From: Palsa-506 sp963707065
GTDB taxonomy: Bacteria > Actinomycetota > Actinomycetes > Streptosporangiales > Streptosporangiaceae
Direction of reading: 5' to 3'
Length of the DNA stretch: 64,000 nt
Assembly (NCBI GenBank): GCA_963707065.1
Contig: CAVPPJ010000051.1
Location: forward strand, 1-64,000
Under the pieces are notes generated by a model that was not told the DNA's origin, made no database searches, and was given only the letters and a program-made list of their open reading frames with translations. Below are positions 1 to 8,725 of the stretch, in pieces. The position numbers and the translations under genes are program-made. Positions within the stretch are counted from its first letter, which is position 1, and the number at the start of each line of letters is the position of its first letter.

Positions 1-101
1 GCGCCGACATCGTCGCGGTCGCCGGGGACCCGCTCGACCTGGCGAACCTGAAGGCGAACATCCGCGCCGTCTACAAGGACGGCCGCCGGGTCCGCAGCTG
101 A
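1..101 (+). CDS. C-terminal end of an amidohydrolase (partial)
   Basis: Only the last 32 codons are present, read from base 3 to the TGA at 99-101. The end reads ADIVAVAGDPLDLANL followed by VYKDGRRV, the usual closing strand of metal-dependent amidohydrolases of the imidazolonepropionase/prolidase-like type (A-D-[IL]-[VI]-x-x-x-G-[DN]-P, then V-[KY]-x-G). The metal-binding residues lie upstream of the window, so substrate cannot be judged. It lies on the same strand as the acetamidase and cytosine-deaminase-like genes further on, consistent with a catabolic neighbourhood. Confidence 0.7.
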   Translation, partial: ADIVAVAGDPLDLANLKANIRAVYKDGRRVRS

Positions 102-225
102 CACCAGTCCCTGCCGCGGGTGCGCGGCTGCCTGCGGTCCCCCGGGGTGACCCCAGCGGAGCTACTGCGGGCTACCCGCAGGATCACCGCCCGCGGAACC
201 CAGCTGCCCAGATAGTCGCGGCGGC

Positions 226-1313
226 TCAGTTGAGCGTGGAGTCGATGATGACCGGGTGGCCGGCGCCGAGGAAGAAGATGCCCGGGAAACCGGCCGTTTG
301 GAAGCTGGCACTGGCGTTGTGGTGCAGCGTGGACTACATGATCCGGAGGCTGCCGGTGAGGTTGTCGCTGACGAAGAAGATCGCCCCGCCGCCCTCGTTG
401 GCGTGTTGTGCCGGATGATCGAGTTGTAGATCTTGACGGTGAACAGATTGCCGTCGGGGTAGATGGCGCCGCCACTGCCGCCACCCGGCGTGCCCTACTT
501 CGCCGGGTTGGCGCCCGATCCGATGGCGGTGTTGTTGGTCATCAGGCTGTTGTGGATCAGCCATGAGACGCCGATGCTGCTCAGCGCGCCGCCGTTCGAG
601 CACGACCCGTGCCGGAAGGTGCTGTTAACGATGTGCACGGGCAGGCCTTGGTACTCACTCAGCGCACGCAGGGCCGCGCCGCCCAGGTCGGGTCCGGTCG
701 AGTCGCAGCGGTTGCCGGTGAAGCGCGAGTCGATCACCTTCAGCCGGCCGCCCCGCGCGAACATCGCCCCGCCGCCTCCGCCCTCGAAATGGTGTCCAGT
801 GGTGTTCCCGTCGGTGAAGCGCATATTCTGGATGGTCAGCTGCGGCGTTGACTGGTCCTGGCAGTGCGACGTCGTCCAGACCTGATGCTGGTCGCAGGTG
901 TCCATGTAGAGGATCCGGCGTTGGTCGCCGCCGCTCAGGGTCACCTTCCCGCCTCCGTCCAGCACCACCCGTGGACTGGTATTGCGGACCTTCGCGGTGG
1001 CCGCCATCGTGATGGTGACCGGGCTGGGCCCGCAGGTAAAGGTGATGATGCCGCCGTGGGCGACCGCCTCGACGACGGCCTGCGACGTGCAACTCGCCGG
1101 GGTGCCGTCCCCGATGACCCGGGCCGGAACTGAGCCGCCGGACGGCGAGGTCAGTGCTTTCCCGCTGGCCGCCGCGAGAGACGCGGCGACGGGATGTGCC
1201 ATCGTCCCGCACGCCGAGACGGCCACCGCCGAGGCAACGGCAATCAGGAGCACTGCGGCGTTACGCATGCATCGCATGGGGCCACATGCTAGCCGCGGAG
1301 CCAGTGATCGCAT
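226..1313 (-). pseudogene. Decayed beta-helix lipoprotein
   Basis: On the minus strand a protein begins with an Arg-rich n-region, a hydrophobic stretch and a lipobox VSAC, pointing to an exported lipoprotein. It continues with beta-helix-like repeats (GGGKVTLSGGDQ, LTIQNMRFTDGN, LKVIDSRFTGNR, VHIVNSTFRHGS, LIHNSLMTNN) typical of right-handed parallel beta-helix proteins. The reading frame stops at a TAG (495-497). The same frame then continues recognisably (GGGSGGAIYPDGNLFTVKIYN), needs a frame change near 405-415 (NEGGGAIFFVSDNLTG), meets a second TAG (334-336), and goes on to a natural end at TGA 226-228 (HPVIIDSTLN). So there are two in-frame stops and one frameshift in a protein whose fold signature is intact throughout. 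The start is uncertain: ATG 1313 has an AAGG-like site, while ATG 1277 or 1268 also give a good signal peptide. Function unknown beyond the fold. Confidence 0.7.
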
Positions 1314-1563
1314 GGGCCTTTGCCCGGACCCGCGGCCATCGTCGCGGTGCATTCGCGCCCGCCTGCCGGACCGGGTCCTTACGATGGCGGACGAGCAGGA
1401 GCGCCGAATCGTGAGGTGCGGACCGTGCTCGGCCCTTCGGTGCGCTTGAAGCAGGGAGCGGGTGAATTTCACTGCGATCGAGCGGGCGCTGCTGGGCACA
1501 CTTAGCCAAGTCCACGCCTGCCGCCGCGAGCCATCCCGCATGAGCCACTTCCGGAGAGAAGCC

Positions 1564-2487
1564 ATGACTGAGCACCTACTGGAGCCCGCGCCGGAGACGA
1601 CGGCCGACGTTTTCTCACGCGAACGGCCGCCGGTGCTGACTGTCGATCCTGGCGACACCATCGTGGTCCGGTCGCTGGACGCGTCGGGTCACCTCGCGCG
1701 CCAGCGGAGCCCCGGCGAGAAGGTCCCGACCATGTTCAGCGCCGGCCGGGGGCACTGCCTGACCGGTCCCGTAGCGGTACGCGGCGCCGCGCCCGGCGAC
1801 GTGCTCGCCGTGCGCCTGATAGCGCTGCGGCCCGCCGACTGGGGCTTTACCGTCGCGGCCGCCAGGGACACCCCGCTGACCCGGCGCCTCGGGCTGCACG
1901 AGGGGCCGCCGTCCTGGCTGCTGTGGGAGATCGACGCGGACGCGGGCAGCGCGATGAACAACTACGGCCACACCATCCGGATCGCGCCGTTCCTCGGCGT
2001 CACCGGAGTGGCCTGGGACGAGCCCGGCGAGCACTCGACCATCCCGCCCCGCGGCGTTGGCGGCGGCAACATCGACTGCAAGGAGCTGGTCGCCGGCTCG
2101 ACCCTTTACCTGCCGGTGACCGTGCCCGGCGCGCTGCTCAGCCTCGGCGACGGGCATGCCGCGCAGGGCGACGGCGAGGTGGCGGGCACCGCGATCGAGT
2201 GCGGCATGACCACCGAGGTGAGACTGGACGTGATAGCAGCCCCGCCGGTGCCGGGGGTGCACGCGGAAACCCCGGCCTGCCGGATCACCTTCGGCTTCAG
2301 CCCGGACCTGAACGCGGCGATGGGCGACGCGCTCGACGCCATGCTGGGCTGGCTGCAGGGCCTCTACCAGCTGGACAAGGCCGCTGCGCTGGCGCTGGCC
2401 AGCCCCGTGGTGGACCTGCGCGTCACCCAGGTGGCGAACCAGGCCTGGGGAGTGCACGCTCTGCTGCCGCACGGCGCCATCTCCTAA
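1564..2487 (+). CDS. Acetamidase/formamidase family protein
   Basis: The 307-residue protein matches the FmdA/AmdA family, cytosolic enzymes that hydrolyse formamide, acetamide or similar short amides to the acid and ammonia. Visible signatures are VDPGDTIVV near the N-terminus, the loop PPRGVGGGNIDCKEL, and the metal/active-site block LSLGDGHAAQGDGEV followed by AIEC. Length fits the shorter bacterial members. ATG 1564 was chosen over upstream in-frame starts because CGGAGAG lies a few bases before it and the family fold begins there. The broken proline racemase gene follows 60 bp downstream on the same strand. The exact amide cannot be assigned. Confidence 0.88.
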   Translation: MTEHLLEPAPETTADVFSRERPPVLTVDPGDTIVVRSLDASGHLARQRSPGEKVPTMFSAGRGHCLTGPVAVRGAAPGDVLAVRLIALRPADWGFTVAAARDTPLTRRLGLHEGPPSWLLWEIDADAGSAMNNYGHTIRIAPFLGVTGVAWDEPGEHSTIPPRGVGGGNIDCKELVAGSTLYLPVTVPGALLSLGDGHAAQGDGEVAGTAIECGMTTEVRLDVIAAPPVPGVHAETPACRITFGFSPDLNAAMGDALDAMLGWLQGLYQLDKAAALALASPVVDLRVTQVANQAWGVHALLPHGAIS

Positions 2488-2547
2488 CGGCAGCTGGCCT
2501 GCGCTGCCAGGCCCCGATCTCAGGACACGACACCGAGGAATCAGTCA

Positions 2548-3578
2548 ATGAGCCGACTCCACCGCCCCGCCCTCGTGAGTACCGTCGACTATCACACCGC
2601 GGGCGAGCCGTTCCGTATCGTGACCGGCGGGGTTCCCGGCCTTCCCGGTGCAACGGTGGCCGACCGCCGGGTGCACGCGGCGGCGCACCTCGACCACGTG
2701 CGCCGGCTACTCGTGCAGGAACCGCGCGGCCATGGCGGGATGTACGGGTGCTTCACCACCCCGCCGGACGATCGGGACGCCGAGTTCGGCGCGGTCTTCT
2801 TTCATCAGTCCGGGTTCTCCACGGCCTGCGGCCATGGCACGATCGCGCTGGCCACCTGGGCGGTCGACGCCGGCTGGTGGCGGCGGATGCGGGCAAGTTC
2901 AGCATCGACGTGCCGTCCGGCCGGATCTTCGTGCGGGTCGAGTGCGGCGATGACGGCCGGGCCGGGCCGGTCAGCTTCCGTAATGTCCCGGCGTGGGTCC
3001 ACCAGCGCGGCATCGAATTGCGGCTGCCATCCGGCGCGGTGACCGTCGATATCGCGTTCGGTGGTGCTTTCTACGCCTCACTGCCGGCCAGCGCGCTCGG
3101 CCTCCGCGTCACGCCTGACCGGCTGCCGCAACTCGTCGAGGCCGGGCGGTTCATCCAGCGGCAGCTCGACTCCTCCGGCGCCGCACGGCACCACTCCGAC
3201 GGCCGGCTCAGCGGAATCTACGGCGTCATCCTGCATGAGGACCTGCCCGGTGCGGGGGAGTGCCTGGTACAGCGCAACGTGACCGTCTTCGGCGATGGCC
3301 AGATTGACCGTTCCCCCTGCGGCAGCGGCACGAGCGCCAGGCTCGCGCTGCTGGCGGGTCACGGTCTCGCGGAGGGCCAGCGGCTGGTGCACGAGAGCAT
3401 CATCGGCAGCAGGTTCGAGGCCCGGATCACCAGCACGGTGTCTGACCACGGCCGGCCGGCCGTGGTCACCGAGGTAACCGGCAGCGCGTCGATGACGGGA
3501 CTGCACCAGTTCGTCCTGGATCCCCGTGATCCCCTCGGCACTGGATTCACCCTGGGCGCCGGCTCAGTCCTCGGCTGA
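2548..3578 (+). pseudogene. Proline racemase / hydroxyproline epimerase family, frameshifted
   Basis: The N-terminal frame starts at ATG 2548 (GAGGA upstream) and contains VDYHTAGEPFRIV and the first catalytic cysteine in GFSTACGHGTIALATW (Cys94). Near 2870-2895 homology leaves this frame and continues in another (AGKFSIDVPSGRIFV), through the second catalytic cysteine in DRSPCGSGTSARLALL, to a TGA ending at 3578. Both cysteines of the two-base racemization mechanism are present, arguing for a racemase/epimerase rather than the trans-3-hydroxyproline dehydratase branch. The shift corresponds to one lost base (or two gained) between the two halves. As it stands no full-length enzyme can be made; a sequencing indel cannot be excluded. 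The acetamidase gene is just upstream and a reductase gene follows. Confidence 0.85.
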
Positions 3579-3729
3579 CCCTCAGAGCCGCGATGCGAGC
3601 AGCCCGCAACGGACCCACGAGATTGCCGAGCCCGGCATCGACGTCCTCGGCGGGCGCCGTTGCGGCCGTCGGCGGCGAGCGACGATGATGGCGATAAGGG
3701 CGGCGGCGCGCGGACACGGAGGCAGCGAC

Positions 3730-4737
3730 ATGACGACGACGGCTGAGCAGGCGGCTTCCCCGCGATACGCCAGCCCGGTGGACTTCGGCACTTACGGGCA
3801 GTACGGCGCCGGGCGCGGCTTCGATTCCGGTCAGGCCTTCAAGCGCCCCCGCTACCCGTTCCGCGGCCGGATCACCGCCGACGGCTCCAGCGGATACCGC
3901 GCCGAGCCGGGCCGCTACCACCTCTATATCTCCTGGGGCTGTCCCTGGGCACAGCGGACCGCGATCGTCCGCAAGCTCATGGGCCTGGAAGACGTCGTGT
4001 CGCTGTCCCACGTCGATGACCGGCGGGACGGGCGCGGCTGGGCATTCCGGGCCAGCCGCGGCGCTGACCCGGTCAACGGCTTTACCCTGCTGGCGCAGGC
4101 GTACGAGGCGACCGAGCCCGGCTTCAGCGGCCATGTCTCGGTGCCGGTGCTGTGGGACCGGCAGACCGCGGTGATCGTCAGCAACAACTTCCCCGACATC
4201 ACCATCGACCTGGGCACCGCGTTCGGCGAGTACGGCGATCCGTCCGTCGACCTCTACCCGGCGGCGCTGCGCGGCGAGATCGACGCGCTCAACGAGCGGG
4301 TGTACGAGACAGTCAACGACGGGACCTACCGGGTGGCCGGTGCCACCACCGAGCAGGACTACGAGCAGCTCCGGCACCGCCTGATCGGCACCTTTGAGTA
4401 CCTGGAGGAACGGCTGGCGCGCCGCCGGTACCTGTTCGGCGCGGCAGTGACCGAGGCCGATGTACGGCTCTGGCCGACGCTTGCTCGTTTTGATCTCGGA
4501 TACAACCCGCTTGCCAAGATCAGTACGCGGCGGCTGGTCGATTTCCCGGTGCTGTGGGCCTACGCCCGCGACCTTTACCAGCGGCCAGCCTTCAGGGAAA
4601 CGACGGAATTCTCGTCCTTCGCCCGGTTCGGCGCGGGTCCCACGCCGAGCTTCGTCAACGACGCCGACTGGCGGATCCGGGTCGAGCCCTACCAGGCCGA
4701 CTGGGACTCCCCGCACGGCCGGCAACTGCTCAGCTGA
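3730..4737 (+). CDS. Xi-class glutathione S-transferase / glutathionyl-hydroquinone reductase-like
   Basis: A 335-residue cytosolic protein with the Xi-class layout: an N-terminal extension (FDSGQAFKRPRYPFRG), a thioredoxin-like domain with the catalytic motif SWGCPWAQR (Cys71), then an all-helical C-terminal domain with LFGAAVTEADVRLWPTL. Family members reduce glutathionyl-hydroquinones. Actinobacteria generally use mycothiol instead of glutathione, so the thiol partner here may be mycothiol; that is inference. The start ATG 3730 has a GGAGG at proper spacing and removes an unrelated upstream extension. The next gene starts five bases after the stop, so the two are probably co-transcribed. 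Confidence 0.88.
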   Translation: MTTTAEQAASPRYASPVDFGTYGQYGAGRGFDSGQAFKRPRYPFRGRITADGSSGYRAEPGRYHLYISWGCPWAQRTAIVRKLMGLEDVVSLSHVDDRRDGRGWAFRASRGADPVNGFTLLAQAYEATEPGFSGHVSVPVLWDRQTAVIVSNNFPDITIDLGTAFGEYGDPSVDLYPAALRGEIDALNERVYETVNDGTYRVAGATTEQDYEQLRHRLIGTFEYLEERLARRRYLFGAAVTEADVRLWPTLARFDLGYNPLAKISTRRLVDFPVLWAYARDLYQRPAFRETTEFSSFARFGAGPTPSFVNDADWRIRVEPYQADWDSPHGRQLLS

Positions 4738-4742
4738 CCGCG

Positions 4743-6086
4743 GTGATCGATCTTGCGGTCCGCGGAGTCCGGCTCACGGATGCCCCGGACGGGGGGCTGA
4801 GCGACCTGCTCGTGGACCAGGGACGGTTCGTCGCCGTGGTCCCGGCCGCGGCTGGCGGCGATGGTGATGACCAGGGGCTGCAGCCCCGGACGGTCATTGA
4901 TGCCCGCGGCGCCTTCGCGTCGCCTCCCTACGTCGAGCCGCATGTGCATCTGGATGCCACCCTGACCGCGGGCGAGCCCCGGTGGAATGTCAGCGGCACC
5001 CTCTGGGAGGGGATCGCCTGCTGGGCCGACCGCAAGGCGACGCTCAGCAGGGCGGACGTCATCGACCGGGCTACCGAAGTGCTCCGCTGGCAGGTGGCGA
5101 ACGGCGTGCTGCACGTTCGCAGTCACGTTGACGTGACCGATCCGGGCCTGGTGGCGCTTGATGCGCTGCTCGAGGTCAGGGACCGGGTCAAGGACGTCGT
5201 TAACCTGCAGCTTGTCGCGTTTCCGCAGGAAGGGATCTGCTCGTTCCCGGGCGGCGACCGGCTGGTAGAGGAGGCCGCGGTCCGGGGCGTCGACGTGATC
5301 GGCGCCATCCCGCACTTCGAGGACACCCGGGAGGACGGGGTCCGGTCGCTGGAGATTGCCGTCGACATCGCGGTCCGGCACGGGCTGATGCTGGACGCGC
5401 ATTGCGACGAGATCGACGACGAGCAGTCGCGGTTCGCCGAGGTGCTCGCGACGCTTGCGGCGCGCAGCGGGCTGCGGGCGAGGGCAACGGCAAGCCACAC
5501 CACGGCGATGGGCTCGTATAACCCCGCCTACGCCCTGAAACTCGAGCGGATCCTGGCCAGGTCCGGCGTCAACCTGGTCTGCAACCCGATGGTCAACCTG
5601 CACCTGCAGGGCCGTCTCGACGATTACCCGAAGCGCCGGGGGCTGACTCGAGTCAAGGAAATCCTGGCGGCGGGCATCAACGTGGCGTTCGGCCACGACG
5701 ACATCATGGATCCCTGGTACCCGCTCGGCACCGGGAACCCCGTGCAGGTCGCCTTCGTCGGGGCGCATGCCACCCAGCTCACGTCGCCAGGAGAGGTCGC
5801 CGAGTGCTTCCGCATGGTGACTGACCGGGCAGCCGCCGTGCTGAGTCTCGGCGAGGAATACGGCATCGTGGCCGGCCGTCCGGCGAGTTTCGTCCTGCTG
5901 CCGGCCAGCGGCCCGTTCGACGTGATCCGGCGGCACGTCCGGCCGTCCCATGTCGTGGCGCACGGGAAGCTGGTGGCCTCGACTCCGCCGTCGGTGACGA
6001 CCCTGCACTGGCCCGGGCACCCGGCCGAGCCGGTGGATTTCGTCCGCCGCGGCGAGGCGGTCAGCGCCACCTGGCGGGATCAGTGA
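4743..6086 (+). CDS. Cytosine-deaminase-like amidohydrolase
   Basis: A 447-residue amidohydrolase of the CodA/N-isopropylammelide type. Metal ligands are visible in order: VEPHVHLDA (HxH), MLDAHCDEIDD, ASHTTAMGSYN, and GHDDIMDPWYPLGTGN, which is the strongly diagnostic cytosine deaminase block. These enzymes deaminate cytosine or related aminated heterocycles to the oxo form plus ammonia. GTG 4743 is the chosen start: it is the first start after the upstream stop and the family N-terminal beta strand (IDLAVRGVRLTD) follows immediately. CodA of enterobacteria is about 427 residues, so length fits. The real substrate could be another base or a creatinine-like compound. Confidence 0.85.
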   Translation: MIDLAVRGVRLTDAPDGGLSDLLVDQGRFVAVVPAAAGGDGDDQGLQPRTVIDARGAFASPPYVEPHVHLDATLTAGEPRWNVSGTLWEGIACWADRKATLSRADVIDRATEVLRWQVANGVLHVRSHVDVTDPGLVALDALLEVRDRVKDVVNLQLVAFPQEGICSFPGGDRLVEEAAVRGVDVIGAIPHFEDTREDGVRSLEIAVDIAVRHGLMLDAHCDEIDDEQSRFAEVLATLAARSGLRARATASHTTAMGSYNPAYALKLERILARSGVNLVCNPMVNLHLQGRLDDYPKRRGLTRVKEILAAGINVAFGHDDIMDPWYPLGTGNPVQVAFVGAHATQLTSPGEVAECFRMVTDRAAAVLSLGEEYGIVAGRPASFVLLPASGPFDVIRRHVRPSHVVAHGKLVASTPPSVTTLHWPGHPAEPVDFVRRGEAVSATWRDQ

Positions 6087-6136
6087 CGCCAGCGCGGTCC
6101 GGCCTACGGTGAGCCGGTGGCCTGGCACGCATGCCC

Positions 6137-7363
6137 TCATGGCAGGCCGCCGCCCTCGGGCTCGCGGTCTTGGCTAACGCTGACCGATTCAGCCGTCTGG
6201 CTGCGGTCGCCGTAGGCCAGCGCGCGGTCCCGCAAGGAGCGGGGCAGGGTCATGGCGGCCGCGCCGAGGAATACGACAGCGGCGCCGGCCGCCAGGAAAC
6301 CATGCGGGCCGACGGCCGAGCCCGCCGGTCCGGCCAGCGCGTAACCGGCGGGCTGTGCCAGCTCGGAGCCCAGCAGGTCGAAGGCACTCACCCGGGCGAG
6401 CACCGCGGCCGGGACGGCGGTCTGCATCATGGTCTGGAAGATCACGGCGTAGACCCCCAGGGCGAGCCCGGTCACCATGGCGGCTGCGGCAACGATCGGA
6501 AGCGGAGCGCCCAGGCCCAGCGCGAGAGCCTCGGCGATCATGACAGGGACCAGGCAGGCGGCGACCATGGCCGGGCGGACCGGCCTGAGCCGGCCCGCGG
6601 CGAACTGCCCGCCGACGGCGCCCAGCGCCAGGCAGCTGCTGATGACGCCCCAGGCTGCCGCCCCGCCGAGGAACCTCTCCGCGATAGCGGGTCCGAGGAC
6701 CGCCACCGGCGCCAGGATCAGCAGCGAGAACAAGGTCCATTGCAGCGTGAGCAGCCACAGCCACCTGAGCCGCGCGAACTCCTTCCAGCCTGCCCTGAGC
6801 TGGCCCAGCACGCGCCCGTCAGCTGGCAGCCCGGCCCGTCGCGCCGGGAGCCGCGCGGCCGCCAGGAATCCCGCCATGACGGCCAGCACGGCCGCCTCGC
6901 AAGCGAAGCCGGAGCCAGCTCCGAGAGCCGCGACGATGACTCCGGCAATCGCCGGGGCCACGATCGCGGCCGACGAGGAGACACCGCCGATCAGGGCGTT
7001 CACCGCAGCGAACTGCCCCGGTGCCGCGATATCCGGCAGCACCGCCGCGCTCACCGGGCCGAAGAAGCCGGCCGCGGCGCCGTAGCCGACCGCCCCGGCG
7101 AGCAGCACGCCGAAGGATGCCGTGTGCGTCAGCAGCGTCACCGACAAGGCCGCGGCCGCCGCCATGCGTGCCACCGACGAGGCGATCAGGATCCGCCCTC
7201 GCGGGAAACGGTCGCCCGCCAGCCCGCCGGCCAGCGATAGCAGCAGCGCGACTGCCCCCTGGCAGGCAAGAACGATGCCCAGCTTCCCGGCCGAGCCGGT
7301 GACCTGCAGGACGGCGAAGCTCTCCGCCACCGGAAGGATGCCGTTAGCAGTGCTTGACGCCAC
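6137..7363 (-). CDS. MFS transporter with unclear N-terminus
   Basis: A multi-pass membrane protein of the major facilitator superfamily, drug-exporter type. The loop 2-3 motif GGLAGDRFPRGR (G-x-x-x-D-R-x-x-R) follows the second helix, and about eleven hydrophobic helices are seen. GTG 7363 is the only ordinary start codon in this frame, yet it lies inside transmembrane helix 1: the same frame upstream encodes LLADRRVRYVLVALVASS with no ATG, GTG or TTG before a TGA. The true start may be a CTG, or a frameshift may have separated the first residues (an ATG in another frame lies near 7488). Its 3' end faces the cytosine-deaminase-like gene. Substrate unknown. Confidence 0.75.
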   Translation of the reverse strand: MASSTANGILPVAESFAVLQVTGSAGKLGIVLACQGAVALLLSLAGGLAGDRFPRGRILIASSVARMAAAAALSVTLLTHTASFGVLLAGAVGYGAAAGFFGPVSAAVLPDIAAPGQFAAVNALIGGVSSSAAIVAPAIAGVIVAALGAGSGFACEAAVLAVMAGFLAAARLPARRAGLPADGRVLGQLRAGWKEFARLRWLWLLTLQWTLFSLLILAPVAVLGPAIAERFLGGAAAWGVISSCLALGAVGGQFAAGRLRPVRPAMVAACLVPVMIAEALALGLGAPLPIVAAAAMVTGLALGVYAVIFQTMMQTAVPAAVLARVSAFDLLGSELAQPAGYALAGPAGSAVGPHGFLAAGAAVVFLGAAAMTLPRSLRDRALAYGDRSQTAESVSVSQDREPEGGGLP

Positions 7364-7497
7364 CAGCGCGACCAGGACATAACGGACGCGGCGATCTGCC
7401 AGCAGGCGGCGGCTGGCCGCTGCCGGTGAGCCCCCGCCGGCAGCCGGGGAATCCTTGCTGGAACTACCTCTCCCGCACAGTCAGTCATCCTGCAGCA

Positions 7498-7540
7498 GGC
7501 CCCCGCGCGGGGCAACTGCCGCGCCCGCCGCCCGGGGGCC
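7498..7540 (-). terminator. Hairpin downstream of nicotinamidase gene
   Basis: GGCCCCCG (7498-7505) pairs with CGGGGGCC (7533-7540). It lies just past the stop of the leftward nicotinamidase gene and before the MFS gene, so it could end that transcript. No U tract follows, as is common for GC-rich actinobacterial terminators. Confidence 0.4.
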
Positions 7541-7583
7541 GAGATCCTGCAGTCCGAAACCGCCCGATCCAGGTAACGGCAGC

Positions 7584-8165
7584 TCAGCGGTAATCCGCGC
7601 TCCTGGCGGTGGTGCGGGTTAGCTCCACGCCGATGCCGCGCAGGCCGCCGAGCGCGGCTTGCGTCGTGGCGGCGGCGACTCCTGCGGTGAGGTCGACCAG
7701 GACCCGGGTGGCGAAGCCGGCCCGCACGGCGTCGGCCGCGGTCGCGCGCACGCAGTAGTCCGTGGCGAGCCCGGCCACGTCGACGCTGGTGATGCCTCGC
7801 GCGCGGAGCCAGCTCCCCAGCGACTCACCGTCGGCCGTGCCCTCGAACCCGCTGTAGGCAGCCGCGCGTTCGCCCTTGCGGAACACTTGCTCGAGTCCGC
7901 TGGTGTCCAGGTCAGGGTGGAAATCGGCGCCGGGCGTCCCGGCCACGCAGTGCGGCGGCCAGCTCTCCGCGAAGTCCGGTTCCGCCGAGAAGTGCCCGCC
8001 CGGGTCGATGTGGTGATCCTGGGTGGCCACCATATGCAGGTAACCGCTACCCGCGCTGGCCAGGAAGGCAGTGATGGCCCTGGCCACCGCGCCACCCCCG
8101 ACTACCGAGAGCGAGCCGCCCTCGCAGAAATCGTTCTGCACGTCCACGATCACCAGAGCGCGCAT
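7584..8165 (-). CDS. pncA: Nicotinamidase/pyrazinamidase
   Basis: A 193-residue isochorismatase-fold amidase that converts nicotinamide to nicotinate in NAD salvage (and activates pyrazinamide). Catalytic residues line up with the mycobacterial enzyme: Asp8 in VDVQNDF, Lys97 in FRKGERA and Cys138 in LATDYCVRAT. The metal ligands are Asp50, His52, His58 and His72 in TQDHHIDPGGHFS and the PPHCV region. The start ATG 8165 has AGGAG about 7 bases upstream; longer readings in this frame run into an unrelated gene. Complete and apparently functional. Confidence 0.95.
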   Translation of the reverse strand: MRALVIVDVQNDFCEGGSLSVVGGGAVARAITAFLASAGSGYLHMVATQDHHIDPGGHFSAEPDFAESWPPHCVAGTPGADFHPDLDTSGLEQVFRKGERAAAYSGFEGTADGESLGSWLRARGITSVDVAGLATDYCVRATAADAVRAGFATRVLVDLTAGVAAATTQAALGGLRGIGVELTRTTARSADYR

Positions 8166-8205
8166 GCCCAGCTCCTGTCCCCGGCACCTCGCCTGGCCGG
8201 CTCGG

Positions 8206-8644
8206 CTAGACCTGCTTTGGCAGCCGCTGGTCCGGCGGCACGATGTCGTTGAGCAACTGGCGAAGCTGCTCGGCGTTGGCCACGTCAATCTCGATGGCCG
8301 GGCCGTCCTTGTACCGCACAGTGACCCGGGCCCGCTGCGACTCGCCGGCCGCTTTTCCGGGCTGAAGCCGGCGGACCGCCGCCTTGATGCCGTCCCAGAA
8401 CGCGCCCTCGGACACACCGAGCACACTGTCGACGGCGTGCGCAGTCAGGAAATGGATCGCCAGCAGAGCAGGCAGCACAATGAAATCGCGCGGCGCTCGT
8501 AGGCACAACCATTACGTCAGCGCGTAGGCCCGAGCTGTTCAGCCCAGCCTGGATCGCGGCCAGGTCGGCCTCGTCGAACTCTTCGGGCAGCTCAAGCTGG
8601 TTAAGCTCGATGCTTACATCGCTGGCGTCTGGCTCGGCGCTCAT
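8206..8644 (-). pseudogene. Small hydrophobic-segment protein of unknown function, frameshifted
   Basis: The minus-strand ATG at 8644 starts an acidic protein (SIELNQLELPEEFDEADLA). Near 8508 the plausible sequence moves to another frame: DFIVLPALLAIHFLTAHAVD (a hydrophobic helix), then FWDGIKAAVRRL and a basic/acidic C-terminal strand VTVRYKDGPAIEIDV, ending at 8206. Joined, the product would be about 145 residues with cytosolic, membrane and small globular parts. This order resembles small effector-associated proteins of actinobacteria, but I cannot assign a family. A separate 100-residue protein from a TTG at 8508 is the alternative to a frameshift. It lies upstream of and parallel to the nicotinamidase gene. 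Confidence 0.5.
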
Positions 8645-8725
8645 GACAAGAGGCTAGCGGCATTCCCCCCGTCAGCGGCTAAACGGACCTGCTGGCCGCT
8701 TCCCTCCAGCGCTTACGCTAGTGCG

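Noticed and set aside
2548..3578. Assignment as trans-3-hydroxy-L-proline dehydratase
   Set aside because: That branch normally lacks one of the two catalytic cysteines; both are present here, albeit in different frames.
8206..8644. Programmed ribosomal frameshift as explanation for the split small protein and for the other split genes
   Set aside because: No slippery heptamer followed by a suitable structure was visible at the junctions, and such events would have to be invoked many times in the window; indels are simpler.
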